From positions 62,698,042-62,762,041 of the forward strand of contig CM060734.1 of assembly GCA_030704615.1 (NCBI GenBank): a DNA stretch of 64,000 nt, in the 5' to 3' direction. The notes under the pieces are model-generated. The model was given only the letters and a program-made list of their open reading frames with translations, had not been told where the DNA came from and did no database searches. Source of the stretch: Takakia lepidozioides (taxonomy: Eukaryota > Streptophyta > Takakiopsida > Takakiales > Takakiaceae). Of this stretch, positions 12,101 to 23,900 are shown in pieces (positions within the stretch are counted from its first letter, which is position 1; each line of letters begins with the position of its first letter). A program made the position numbers and the translations under genes.

Positions 12101-15001
12101 AAAACAGAACATTCCTGTCAGACCACCTGCAAGTCTGAACTGGGCTAGTCCCTTACCTAAGCAACAATTGAAGAAACCCTGCCATTTGGATTGGGCCGAC
12201 AAGAAAAATGTCACCCTAGTCTTCTATCACAGTGCAATAAGGGCCTCCCAAAACAAAGTGTGCAAACAACACTAACCTTTTCAGTTCCCCCTGATACAAG
12301 TATTGTGCCTCCATCGTTCATAGCAAGAGCATAGACAGAGTCTTTGTGGCCCTTGGCTGGGACTGGCGCATAGCCGTGAAGCAGGGTGGACCCTGGAGAG
12401 ACAGTCACATTGCTATTTGCTGTGCCCAACCGATCAATCCCTACAACACCTGAAGAGTACCCAACATCATACCCGCCCTCATCACTGACGTCATTGGGAG
12501 CCCTTGCAACTGGCACCATGGCTGTCTCCAGGTCCCATATGAAAACCTCACAACCAAGGCCACCAGAAGCCACGAGGTTGCTCTGCGGCACACAATCATT
12601 TATATTAGACCAGCCCACAATGACAGAAAGCTCAGCAAGTAGTACTAAATGAATCTACACATGTCCAACTTTCAATTCAGAAACCCATTTCATGAACTAA
12701 AAAGAGATGTCAAAGCATGGCATGGCTGGCACATCCTCAGGTCCAAAAAACTGAAAAGCCCTTAAAGTAGCATTCCTACGGTGATTTTCAATGATATGCA
12801 TTCACCCTCTGAAGGCCAATGCTCTAGTCTCACAACTATTCTGAACAAGATACATTTCAGAAGTACATTTCCAGCATACCCAAGGAGAAGTACCCCTCGC
12901 GATCATTGAAAGGAAACTACACAAACATATGCCGAGTGGGATATTTGCACTAGGAAACTTATGCTCGCAATTGGAGAGTAGCCCTCATGGGAGTTGTAGT
13001 CATGGTTCCACCAACATCCTACTTGACACTCTTTCAGTACTCGACTAGAATCAAAATTATGAAGTGTGATGTCCCCTGTGAACTTCCTATGTGAAAGATT
13101 TTTGCTGATGAACCGTGGTGAGGGTCAACACCAAAATACTGGGGAAAGATAGCTTTGTATATTCTTGAAATCCAATTGGAGAGGTAACCAAGGATATGAT
13201 GGGAATGCCATCCAGCTGTAGTTAGTGGAAATGTGGCAGATCCACCCTAATCCACAATCAGGGTGTCAGAAACCTCACATGGCGTGCAGCTGCAAGTGAC
13301 GTAACATAATCTGAATGCTGCCGGAAGGTTCGAGTGCACTCCCCATGGGAAAATGCCCTCCACGTCTGCAGATGCAAATCCCACCCCACGCACAGCCAAC
13401 AGGGAACCATTTAGCACATAGACTTCCTGCAGGTGTCTTTGCCTTCTGCTAACTACATTTTGTAAATTAAGGATCACACTCTCACTCCCCTTCAAGTGTC
13501 CCCAAAACGTGGAACTCATGTTTAGAGCTATCTGCTCCCACAACAGATGCAGCTGGCGAATGTGATAGCATAGTCACCGGCCTAGTTCTCCCATCTCATG
13601 CAGCGCTGAGGTTTTAAGTCCTGCCTCACCATCAGGATGAAGCAAGAAAATTGCTTCAGCCACAACTGAACTAGAGTACCAGGACAGACTTTTGCTAGGC
13701 TATAGCATAGCATTCCAATCATGGTACAACTGAAAATATATAGCCTGGTGACGATTCCTCAGAACATGGCTCCATAGATACTACCCTACTCTTCAGGCAC
13801 TTGTTGCATGGAAGAGATAGTTTCATACGCATTGCAGCTAGAATGAGTAGCACTCAATGCCTGCAGAAAGTACCTCCCAGACACTTGCACAGTCACTTGC
13901 CTAGGATGCAAAATCCAGTTTTCCGGCGAGAAACCCTAAAAGGCATTTACCTACAGAAATTTACCTTGAGTGTAGTATCTGAGGAGCAAGACACCAGCGT
14001 ATTATCGCCAGTCACTACCACATCATTCACCTATGCAAAGAGTGGTTGAGGATCTTAGTTAGGCAAGCAAACGTAAAAGCAGTATGGAGTATGGACTTGC
14101 ATATAGTCTTTGGGTTACCAGCTCAATTTCATATCACCAATGCTAACAGATGGGTCCTTACAACAGGTTCACTTCTTTGCCCAAACAATGTACGACCATT
14201 TGCAGGTCCAAATTACAAGGTAAACAATGGAGAGCTGCACTAAGTATACAAACCCAGTCAACATGTGATTCAAATGTGGCACCACAAACTGCAGAATCGT
14301 CACCCAGCTCCCATCTCTTCAAAGTTCCATCGCGGCTGCCAGTAAACAGATGATCACTGCCATTGCCGAGCAGCAAGCCACTGGGCGCAGTCACACAGTT
14401 TATTCCTGAACAGTGCTGCACCAGCACATGTCCACCTGTGTCAGTGTCACTGGATTTTCATTATCATTTGACCGTGTTGAGCGACCAACTCTGGAAGTAC
14501 AACCTGGACACTGAGTGACCCGAATTACCTTATAATACACCATTTCCGATTTCTAGAACAGGGCCTATTCAGGCAAGGCACGGTCAATGGCCATAAACTT
14601 AACCCTGGATGTAGATGGACAGTCCCTCAGAGATTTTGACAGTAAGAGCTCAGATGGGACGTTCCCTGTGGGTGCAAACTCAACGAAACAAGCTGTACAT
14701 GCATTGCACAGTATATTTCCATACTACGGAGACCTGAGACTTAAGCAAATAATCTCATCGGACTCTTCATAACTCTGACAGTAAGTTGCAACGACGGAAC
14801 TTTAAAACGTGCCTCTTCAGCATCTCCCTCAGCCCAACAACGGCAATCCCATACAGATTGGACGCTGTATACAGCTGCAAGGGGCAATATCAATCTGCTC
14901 ACCTTGAAGTCATTGGAATCTCGCAGAACGTAAGTGATTCGGCGCTCTTTGCGAGGACGAGTGGAGTTGGCGGTGTTTCCTGTGCTAGCCACCCGATGCA
15001 T
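6112..15001 (-). CDS. WDR48/UAF1-like WD40-repeat protein, complete, 18 exons
   Basis: Family members activate ubiquitin-specific proteases of the USP1/12/46 type; the Arabidopsis relative is At3g05090 (LRS1). Minus-strand exons, in transcript order: 14903-15001, 14254-14415, 13965-14030, 13279-13365, 12277-12582, 11793-11890, 11143-11178, 10723-10843, 10302-10541, 9892-9987, 9319-9384, 9034-9072, 8216-8350, 7808-8065, 7566-7684, 7142-7235, 6679-6858, 6112-6210. All phases join, giving about 766 residues. WD motifs include [38 protein letters not shown] and VKLWEITKG. The [11 protein letters not shown] and [10 protein letters not shown] blocks and the [14 protein letters not shown] segment are family-specific. 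The C-terminal half ends in a ubiquitin-like tail ([22 protein letters not shown]). The start MHRVASTGN precedes the conserved [13 protein letters not shown]. Exons of 36 and 39 nt are present. The gene appears intact. Confidence 0.93.
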
Positions 15002-15640
15002 GCCGACCCCGCGCTACTATCCTTCATCACCTCTTTGCGCTAGGGCATGAGATTCACTATCGAGCCTTCTGCACACAAACCGTATCTCCTTCCATCCCAT
15101 AGCCGGGTGCACGCATCTGCATCTCGATGTAATCCTTAAATGGGAAAAACCCAGGGAATTGCGGGGTCTTGCAATCGACAGATTACTTCACCCCAATCGG
15201 AAACCAGCTAAGAGAGGTCCCTGCATGAGTTTCCAACAACGATGGCAGAGGCGATGGTAGGAGGAATGCAGTGTTGGATTGATCCACCTGGTAAAATTTT
15301 CCAGACAACGCATATACCTCAGGGTAGCTCAAGTCAATGGAGGCATAGAGAACGGGCAATGCACAGACGAACACACACAAGGCCGGCTGTGGTGGAAGGA
15401 CCCAACCGTTCTACTTTTTGAGAGAACACGCCAAGCATCAGCAGAGGCAAGTCTCAAAAGCTGTGCAGTGAGTTGGGAATCTGAACATGGGTGAGAGAAA
15501 GAGGTGGAGCAAGACATGCAGGATTAGTGGTGCAGCAAGCAAGCACCCAATGCAGAGCCACCTTCATTCAAGTTTCAGCCTGCACACCCTAGGTAGCTAG
15601 TAGCATCTTCTTATATCCTTCACTCCGATCCCTGTCTATC
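15002..15640 (-). other. 5' flank / likely 5' UTR of the WD40 gene
   Basis: No supported coding region. This lies immediately upstream of the WD40 gene start and should include its leader and promoter. Short open frames on both strands have no recognisable features. Confidence 0.4.
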
Positions 15641-15649
15641 TATTTTCTA

Positions 15650-15716
15650 TTTAAGCACGGGACTGTGGCCCCAATGGCCTCCCCTGTTTCGTAACAAAAA
15701 CAGAAAAACAGGAGGG
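15650..15716 (+). mobile_element. Possible LINE 3' tail
   Basis: The words ACTGTGGCCCC, CCTCCCCTGTTTC and an A-rich end (AAAACAGAAAAACAG) echo the tails at 1926-2022 and 33255-33365. It is probably a very short 5'-truncated copy or a related family. Confidence 0.3.
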
Positions 15717-16734
15717 ATTGTAATGATGGGTTGTCCTTGAGAGGGTCTGTCCCAAAGCAAGTCTACTTACTGGCTACTTGTGCTTCTTATAAGTAACCCT
15801 CACCCCCTCTGCAGCATTCCACCCCTCTAATAACATGGCAGCAACCTGCCCTTTTTGCAATTGCATGCTTAGTCTTCATGTTCAGAGATTAGAGCAAGCT
15901 GCATTCATTTGTTTTGTCTTCCGGCCCACTGTCATGTATATTATAGGACCTTTGCGACCTTATTTTTTCCTACGGTTCATGCACTATAGGTCCGTTAGGC
16001 ATTTCAATCTTTAGTATTTGGCCTTGGTGCCTTGCGGCAAGGGAAAAAAAACCCACAAACAAGAGAAAGGGGAAAAAAGAATTGATAGTTTATGCTTCAC
16101 CCTATCCATGCTACATACCCCATACAAGACAGTCCTAAGTAGCTTGTTGGGAATGAATGTCTCACTGTGGCCTTCTCCCCAGCATGAATTTATGATTTAC
16201 TTAGACTATGGGGTAAATTGAATGCTGAGTGGGAGGGTGTGGCTTCCAAAATGAGAATTATTAAAAAAATAAAATTGTTAATCTACTTGGAAAGAGCTTC
16301 TTTTGCCCTCCACTAAATTGCACGGTCAAAAATTCTATACTTTCTTTTTTCATGGATCTGAATTTGCCAAAAGTTATTGAGCTGTTTTGCGGGCGGAGGA
16401 GGGAAGCAATAAGAATAATGTAAGAACTTAATGCACCCGATGTGACCCTAGTTGTACCAGTCTCCTCCAGCAGGGGCCCCTGTCAAATCCTCCCCACCCC
16501 CTCCTACCCCGGACTCCCGATTAAATACTTTAGACCGGAGGAGGTTACCCAACAGTGGTGAGTAGGCTACTAATAATAAGGTGATGGCAGTGTAGGTGGG
16601 GAAGGTTTAAATCTTGATGGGTGTCTAGTATATCCTTGGGTTGGTGTAACCCCTTGGTAGTTTCAGCCTGTGTCTTGTGTAACTCCTCTTAGTCCATTTT
16701 GTACCCAACCAAATTTGCACTTAGTCCAACTCGA

Positions 16735-17480
16735 GAGTTCACATAGTGGTGTGACACTCCCTTCCGTGTAACCCCACATAACCGCAAGTGGGCACTTAGT
16801 CAAATCTTGAGACCAAGCGTGAGTTCACAGAGTGGTGTTACACTCCCTTCCGTGTAACCCCACATAACCGCAAGTGGGCACTTAGTCAAATCTTGAGACC
16901 AAGCGTGAGTTCACAAAGTCGAGTTACACTACCGTAGTGGGATAGCCGGTTAGGCAGAAATTAATTCAAAAAAAAAGTGCCTAATGAAAATAAATTATTT
17001 TTGACAAGAGTGCCTAATTTAAAAAACTTATCTTCAAAGAGTGCCTAATTTTTTTTTAAATCTCTAAAAGTACCTAATATGAAAACTAGAATTTAGGAAA
17101 AAAAAATCTAAAAATCATGTCCATTCTAAATGATATTCATTTAAGACGTCATTCATGGACTCAGTTTTCAATTTCCATCCATGGCAGCGACTGTATTTTT
17201 ATATTTTTGTGTTTTCATTTTGTGATCATTATTTTTAGTTGCCTAATTTGGGAAAAAAAATTACACATTCAAGATGCCTAATTTAAAAGTTTTTTGCAAA
17301 AGTGCCTAACTGCCAAATGGCCCCAAAAATAATTATTAGGCAGGCAAGTGCCTAACCGGCTATCCCACTTACGGTACCTTCCATGTAACCCCATATAACC
17401 CCCAGTGGAGTTACTCCCCACTGTGTAACCCAGTGTAGCCCCTAGTGAAGTGACACTCCGCGCCATGTAACCCCGAGTGG
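16735..17480. repeat. 86-bp tandem repeat array, interrupted by a MITE
   Basis: A unit beginning GAGTTCACA..GTGGTG and containing CACTCCCTTCCGTGTAACCC and CACATAACCGCAAGTGGGCA starts at 16735, 16821 and 16907 (period 86 bp). The third copy stops at 16929 and resumes at 17377 (CCTTCCATGTAACCCC), on the other side of the inserted element. More diverged GTGTAACCC units run to about 17480. Confidence 0.85.
16932..17374. mobile_element. MITE with about 27-bp terminal inverted repeats and TA duplication
   Basis: The left end CCGTAGTGGGATAGCCGGTT (continuing AGGCA) is matched by the reverse complement of the right end, which differs by one extra base. A TA flanks each end (16930-16931 and 17375-17376), as in Tc1/mariner-type insertions. 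The 443-bp interior is AT-rich, non-coding and dotted with a TGCCTAAT word. Removing the element restores a copy of the tandem unit, which confirms the boundaries. Confidence 0.88.
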
Positions 17481-17959
17481 AGTTTTTAGGCGGAAGGGGG
17501 TCCTTGCTTTTGCAGTGTTGCAAGAGATTAACTTGGGGTTAACTGAGGCCCGCAGAGACGAACAGAAGAGCACGGGACGGACGGAGGCCTTCCATTATTC
17601 GTCGACTGCGGACATGAAACCCTAGTAAGGCAAGTGAAGCGAGGTTTAGGGCTTGCGTGCTCTCTCTTCACACTTGCAAGACAGCGCGATCTGCAGACTG
17701 GTGAGGCCTCACCTTGCCATCATGCCTCCATTTACTGCGCGCTTGTAGTTTTACTCACCACCACCACTCACCTTGCTCCTGGACCGTGCATCAACAAGTA
17801 GAATGTTATGAAACGCGAGTCCGTTGACCGAATTTGCAAAGTACGTGGGTCATTGATATCGCTCACGCAGAATTGTAGGGTGCAATTACAAACTGCAACC
17901 AGACGAGGGCGTGCTGGCTTGTAGTGGGCCAAAGCGGTTACCTTGGGCATGCATAGGAG

Positions 17960-20900
17960 ATGGAGGTTGTCCAGAACGCTTTCCTGCAGCACCACAAGCT
18001 TTGTGGATTCGCGCACGTAGTGGTTACACTGGGCGCTAATTCTTACGGATTTTCTGACGGGGTCCTCCACCCTGGTCCCCAGGTTGGCATACCAGTAAGC
18101 CATGGGGATGCATCTCCATCCTACGGAAATTTGGTTGGTGCAACATGTACGCTGTTGGGTCAAGGTTCAGACGTCTATGTACGGGTTGACGACACAGGCT
18201 TGCTCCTCTTCCCTGTTTCTTCAGATAATGCCCAGGCGATTGAAGATGACAGTAGTTGCAAGAATGACATGGTTGTTGGGTCGAGTCCGAAGGGAGGATG
18301 TGTCAGTCCGTTTAGCACCGCATCTTCAGTATCCATGGGGAGCCCCTGCATTATACAACTCGCGTATGGGGACAGTCCTGCGGATGTAAAGACTCCTTCA
18401 TCTTCAAAGGATTATTGTGTAGACGCCAGTGGAGGTGGCAGCGGAAACTCTGGGAAAAGAAAACGGTCTGCGGGACTAAATGGGAGTGGGGGAAGTCTGT
18501 TGAACCAGCTACAATGGTTAAGTACTAGAAATCAGGCAAGAGTGCAAGGCCATATTCTGGCCTTTTCACACCAGAATGGCGGAACGAGGGTTGCAGCACT
18601 CCTGGATGTATTCTTGCCTTCCTCCGTCTGGAGAGGCCCCGGTTTTTGGAAGTCGGGGCCCGCAGCAGCTGCTGCTCTTGCTCATTTGAGGTCATTTTAC
18701 TTCATCCAAAAGCTATCAATCCATTACTCAGGATCTTACACCTCTCATAAAGTGGCGAGGCTTGTGTGTATGTGCTTGAAAAGTCGAATCTTCCTATGGA
18801 GAATCTGAACACTCTGGCTGCGACTACCCATAACATTTACATGATACAACAAAGCGGCCTTTTGCTTATAGAGCCCAACTTCTGCTAACTCTTGGGTCTT
18901 AACCAAAATTGCTGATGCTGTATTCTTGTGAACATGCAGCTGTGATTGGGACAGCCGGAGGGAAACTTTGCAAGGGTTGGAAACCGGTGGACAAATCCTG
19001 AAGGCTGAGAGTTTGTGGGAGATAGGCGAGTGTCATGTCCTTGATTGTAAATTGCATTCCGGCTCCCCTGATTTAGCAAAGCCAGATAGATTTGACCTCC
19101 ATTCACTGTTCAAATCACTGCCCTCCTACAAGGTGGAGGAGAAGTGGGGAGGGGTGAAGATAGAGCCCAGCAACATATCCTATGGCCTGCGGTCAGGTAT
19201 ATGGGATGTCCCTGATGAGGTTGTTATGACCATCTTGAGTAGGCTGTTGCCTAAGGATCTCCACAATGTTGCAGCAGTGTGCCGGTACACACGGATAATG
19301 GCAGTCTCCATCATGCCTTGCATGAACTTAAACCTTTTTCCACATCAGCAGGCTGCTGTTCGGTGGATGTTGCATCGAGAGCAGACACAAGGGGTCAGTG
19401 CATTTGCTTTCTGGTGGCACATGTGTATTTGCAAATCTAGATCCAATCTGTTCAAGTTTCCACTGCCAGCAGGTCATTGTGGTTGTAAATATGTGGACTG
19501 CCACAAGGTTTGTAATCTTCTGATGATTTTGTGCCTAAGAATTTTTGTGCACACTAAGAACCCAACAAGTCAGGGAATAACCTTGTGCCAGCGAAAAGGT
19601 ATTTGCAAGGAAGAGCCCAATCCCAGATGCAGGCATTGTCAATTTCTTGTAAGGAGCCTCTTGTGCTCTTTAGTGTTGTGAAGCCTAGCATTATGAGCTG
19701 GTGTTTGTTCTGTCAGGAAATCAGCCTAGCACAGTCCTTTTTAACTCTATGTAGCCTGTTCTAAGCTGCAAAGCTCTTGCAGGTGCTGCCTAATCCACTT
19801 CATCGAAAGTTAGAAACGGAGGATGGGTTTCCCTTCTTTTTAGACGTGGTGTCAGGTGATCTGTCACCAGAGATGCCTCTCCCAGTACATGACTTTCGAG
19901 GGGGACTGTTTTGTGACGAACCAGGATTGGGTAAAACTGTCACTGCGTTGTCCCTTATTCTGAAGACTCAGGGTGCAGTTTCTGAACCTCCTACTGGTTC
20001 GCAAGTGTGTTGGTGTGAACACAGTTCAGGCGAAAAAGTTGGATATTATGAAGTCAGTGCAAAATTATCTCCTATGAAGGGGTCAGTTTTGAAGAGATCT
20101 ATGACTTTGAAGGCTCGAAAAACACGAGCCGGTGCCTGGGAATCCTGCAGAGGGGCTCTGCAATATCAGCTAGACTATAGGGATACAATTTCTTCAGAAG
20201 CTGCAGGGAATTTGTTTGCTTCCACATTCTTCCCAACTTTGCCAGATTTGCCATCAAGTGGGACCCACAAGAGGCGACGGGTCTCATCTGCTACCCCGCT
20301 TGAAGATTTCTCTTCTCCCTTTCGATCAACAAGGTCATCAACGGTGGTTGGTCAGATTCCATTGGCAGCAGGGGCAAATTGTCGGGTAACCAGAAGCTCA
20401 GCTCGGGTGAAGTGCAAGTTGAGTGAAGAGGCTGAAAAAGATGTGGGTGAAGAGAGGACAGTGTCAAGCCATGGGAATGGAAGGGCATCCAGCAGCCTTT
20501 TAGAAGACACAAAAAATAGAGGGACTAGGCTAGCTTCAAAGACTAACACGTACACATGTGGAACAGCTGGAGGTGCAAGCTCTCATGGAGATTGTTCTCC
20601 TGTCATAAGAAAGGCTGGGAAAACTGAGGACGAAGATTCGGCTTTGGTGGATGCAGATGAAGTTTGGGTTCAATGTGATGCGTGCACCAAGTGGCGCAAG
20701 CTGCCAAATGGTGCTCAGGCTCTCGAGGAGGGGATTGCTTGGTTCTGCAGTATGAACAAAGATTTACTCTATCAGAGCTGTTCAGTGCCTGAGCAAGTAT
20801 TTGACAGTAGTGCAAGTGTTAGGAGATTGCCGGGGTTTTATAAGAATGGGACTGCTTCTGGGCAGCAACAGAATGTGGCTTTCTTTGCAAGTGTGATAAA

Positions 20901-23900
20901 GGAGCATGCCCATCTATTAGATGGAGGTGCCAAACGACCCCTTTTGTGGCTTGCCAACCTGAATCATGACAAGCTGGCCAAGTTGGCTGGCGTGGGGCTT
21001 ACTGTCCCCCGAGAAGTGAGGGGAGTGGGCTCAGGAGATGAACAAGGGAGCTATGAGATCATTTATCAGGCATTTGGACTAGTGCAAAGCAGAGAGGGCA
21101 AGGGAGATGCCAAGTGGCAATATCCAAAAGGTCTTGATGAGCTGGTCTTTGACTTGTCGGCACTGAGCCAGGCTCTGCTGAAGCCCATGGATGACGCAAC
21201 TCGGCTTTACCTGTCAAAGGCAACACTGATTGTGGTTCCGCAGAATCTGGTTGAGCACTGGAAGAATCAGATTACCAAGCACACTACCCCTGGGCAGCTA
21301 TGCGTGTATGTCTGGACTGATCATAAGAAGCCCCCTGTTGCACACACTCTTGCCTGGGACTATGATATAGTGATCACAACATTTCATCGTCTGAGTTCCG
21401 AGTGGAGTTCTCGCGAGAACACAGTGTTGATGCGCGTACATTGGCTCCGCGTGATTTTGGACGAAGGCCATACTCTGGGGGCCAGTCTGAGCCTGACAAA
21501 TAAGCTGCAGATGGCTATCTCGATGCATGCATCTCGTCGTTGGTTGCTAACGGGGACCCCTACTCCCAACACTCCTAACAGCCAGGTGGCGCATCTCCAG
21601 CCCATGTTGAAGTTTCTCCACGAGGGGATTTATGGGAAGCAACAGAAGCTTTGGGAGAATGCAATCCTGCGACCATTCGAGGCTGGCCGTGAGGAGGGCC
21701 GGGCTCGCCTGTTGATGCTGCTTCACAGGGTGATGATTAGTTCAAGGAAGGCAGATCTGTGCACAATTCCACCATGTGTCCGAAAAGTGAAACTTCTGGA
21801 TTTTACAGAGAAGCATGCAGCCAGCTACAATGAACTAGTAGTGACAGTCCAGAGAAACATTCTTATGGCAGATTGGAAAGATCCCTCCCACGTAGAGTCC
21901 CTACTCAATCCTAAACAGTGGAAGTTCCGAGGCACCACCCTACGGAATGTGCGTCTCTCATGCTGTGTTGCAGGTCACATAAAGGTGCGAAATGCGGGTG
22001 AAGACATTCGGGAGACTATGGATATATTTGTCAAAGAACAAGGCTTGGATCGCTTGTCTGAGGAGTTCAGTGCTATTGAGAGTGCTCTTCTGTATGGAGG
22101 TAACTGTGACAGGTGGGTGTTTTGTTGTGTAAGAGGTTTAATGAGGTGGGAGGCGGCATCTGACTTGAATGCAGAAGAAGGTAACTTTGTGTTTAATTGA
22201 TAATATTTCTTGTACTGTATCCACCTCCTTAGCTGTCACAGTAAATTAAAGGCATGTCAAGCCCTACACAGTGTAGTTACACCAGAATAGTCCTGTCCAG
22301 AAGTATTAAGCTGCTTATTTATTGTCGATACTTGTCCCTTATGTGCAGGTGCCAGGAATGGTGTAGATTGCCAATTGTGACGCCATGCCGCCATTTGCTT
22401 TGTATGTCATGTGTTGCTCTGGACCGTGAGAAGTGCACTTTGCCTGACTGCGGTAACCTTTATAAAATGCAGAGCCCAGCTCAGTTGGCCCGCCCAGAGA
22501 ATCCGCACCCTAAGTGGCCTGTGCCACAGGATCTCATTGAGTTGCAGCCCTCGTATGTGCAGGTAATCAACTGAATGAAATGTTCATTGGAGGAACCTGG
22601 CAGGTACAGCATTAGTCAGAAAGCATTCTCTTTGCTTACCTTCGCAAATGTCAGACGAGATTGGCTCTTCATTAGGCAGTCCGTTTGCAGAAAGTGTGCA
22701 AAGTGCCTTTGCATGGACGTTATAGAGCCTCTCTCTCTCTCTCTCTCTCTCTCTAGTCCAGGCCCTTTTGTGGCCTAGTTATTGGGCAAACCACACACAG
22801 CAGGTTGATGCTTGTGTAAAGGGATTTTTAGAGGATATCTGGAAAACCTGGATCAATTGTTTATTCCAAGGTAAGTCTTACTACCGACGTCAACCCCTGA
22901 CAAAGGTAGGTTCTGTCCCTTTGTGTTCCGCTCAAACTGGGCGTGGGTCAATGGCCACAAGGCTGCGGCAAACAATGTCTTGTGAGTACATTCTGTCTTT
23001 CTCTCTCTCATGAGGCTCCCTATGTTTCCGTCCAAAGTGGGCACGGGGTCGAGGGCCACTAGGCTGCGGCAAACAAAGTCTTACGAGTACATTCCTGCTC
23101 ATGAGGTGCTTCCCAATAGATGGGAATTTAATTACTATTTTGGTTTAGGGTATCTCCTTCAGAACTTCTTCTGCTCCTCGTGTGGACGCCAGAATTTCTT
23201 CTTCTTTCATGTATTGTGTGTTCTGTAGCTTTGTGTGGGTCTTATAGTGTCTACATTGGCAGGTTGTTTATGTGCTGTGCAACACACTTTTATAGCTTGG
23301 TCTGTCTTAAATCCTACAGGACAACTGGGACCCCGACTGGCAGGCGACTTCCAGTAGCAAGCTCACATATCTTGTAGAGCAGTTGAGAATGCTTGAGTGT
23401 GTGAACACCAAGCAGCAGAGGCCTCTCGATGCAGATGTTGACATTGAGCCATGCACTCCTGATATGAGAGCTGATGAGTGGCCAATATTTTCAAACAAAT
23501 CTCAGACAGCTTTGTTGCCAGAAAAGGCCATTGTCTTTTCACAGTTTCTGGAGCACATCAATGTGGTCGAGCTGCAGGTGATGGCTTGGTTAAGGTTGAA
23601 TAAGTGGATGTATGTGTGTCAGTCAATTGCACTTATTAATGGCCAGGTCATAGTTCTCTGCTTTCTGTTTTGGTCACTAAAATAGGTTGGAATTAGGACC
23701 ATCCACAAGTCAACAAGAAGAAACCTGAGATAATGGTTGTCCATGTGGATGATGTGAGGTTGCATTGACCATAAAGAGTAGTATTTTTGTGTGGAGTTTT
23801 TGATCTGTTCCTATCTCTGCGATGATGGGGTTTTGCACAAAGCAATGTTATGGCTCATAAGAAACTATGATAGAATGTGGGTTGGATGTGTTCTGGTTTT

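Noticed and set aside
16735-16993. CRISPR-like regular repeat
   Set aside because: The 86-bp units are contiguous without unique spacers, in a plant nuclear context.
17768-18163. 131-codon minus-strand frame overlapping the SNF2 start
   Set aside because: Antisense shadow of exon 1, with no domain or splice support.
21384-21605. Minus-strand frames inside the large SNF2 exon
   Set aside because: Antisense shadows of a clearly conserved coding exon.
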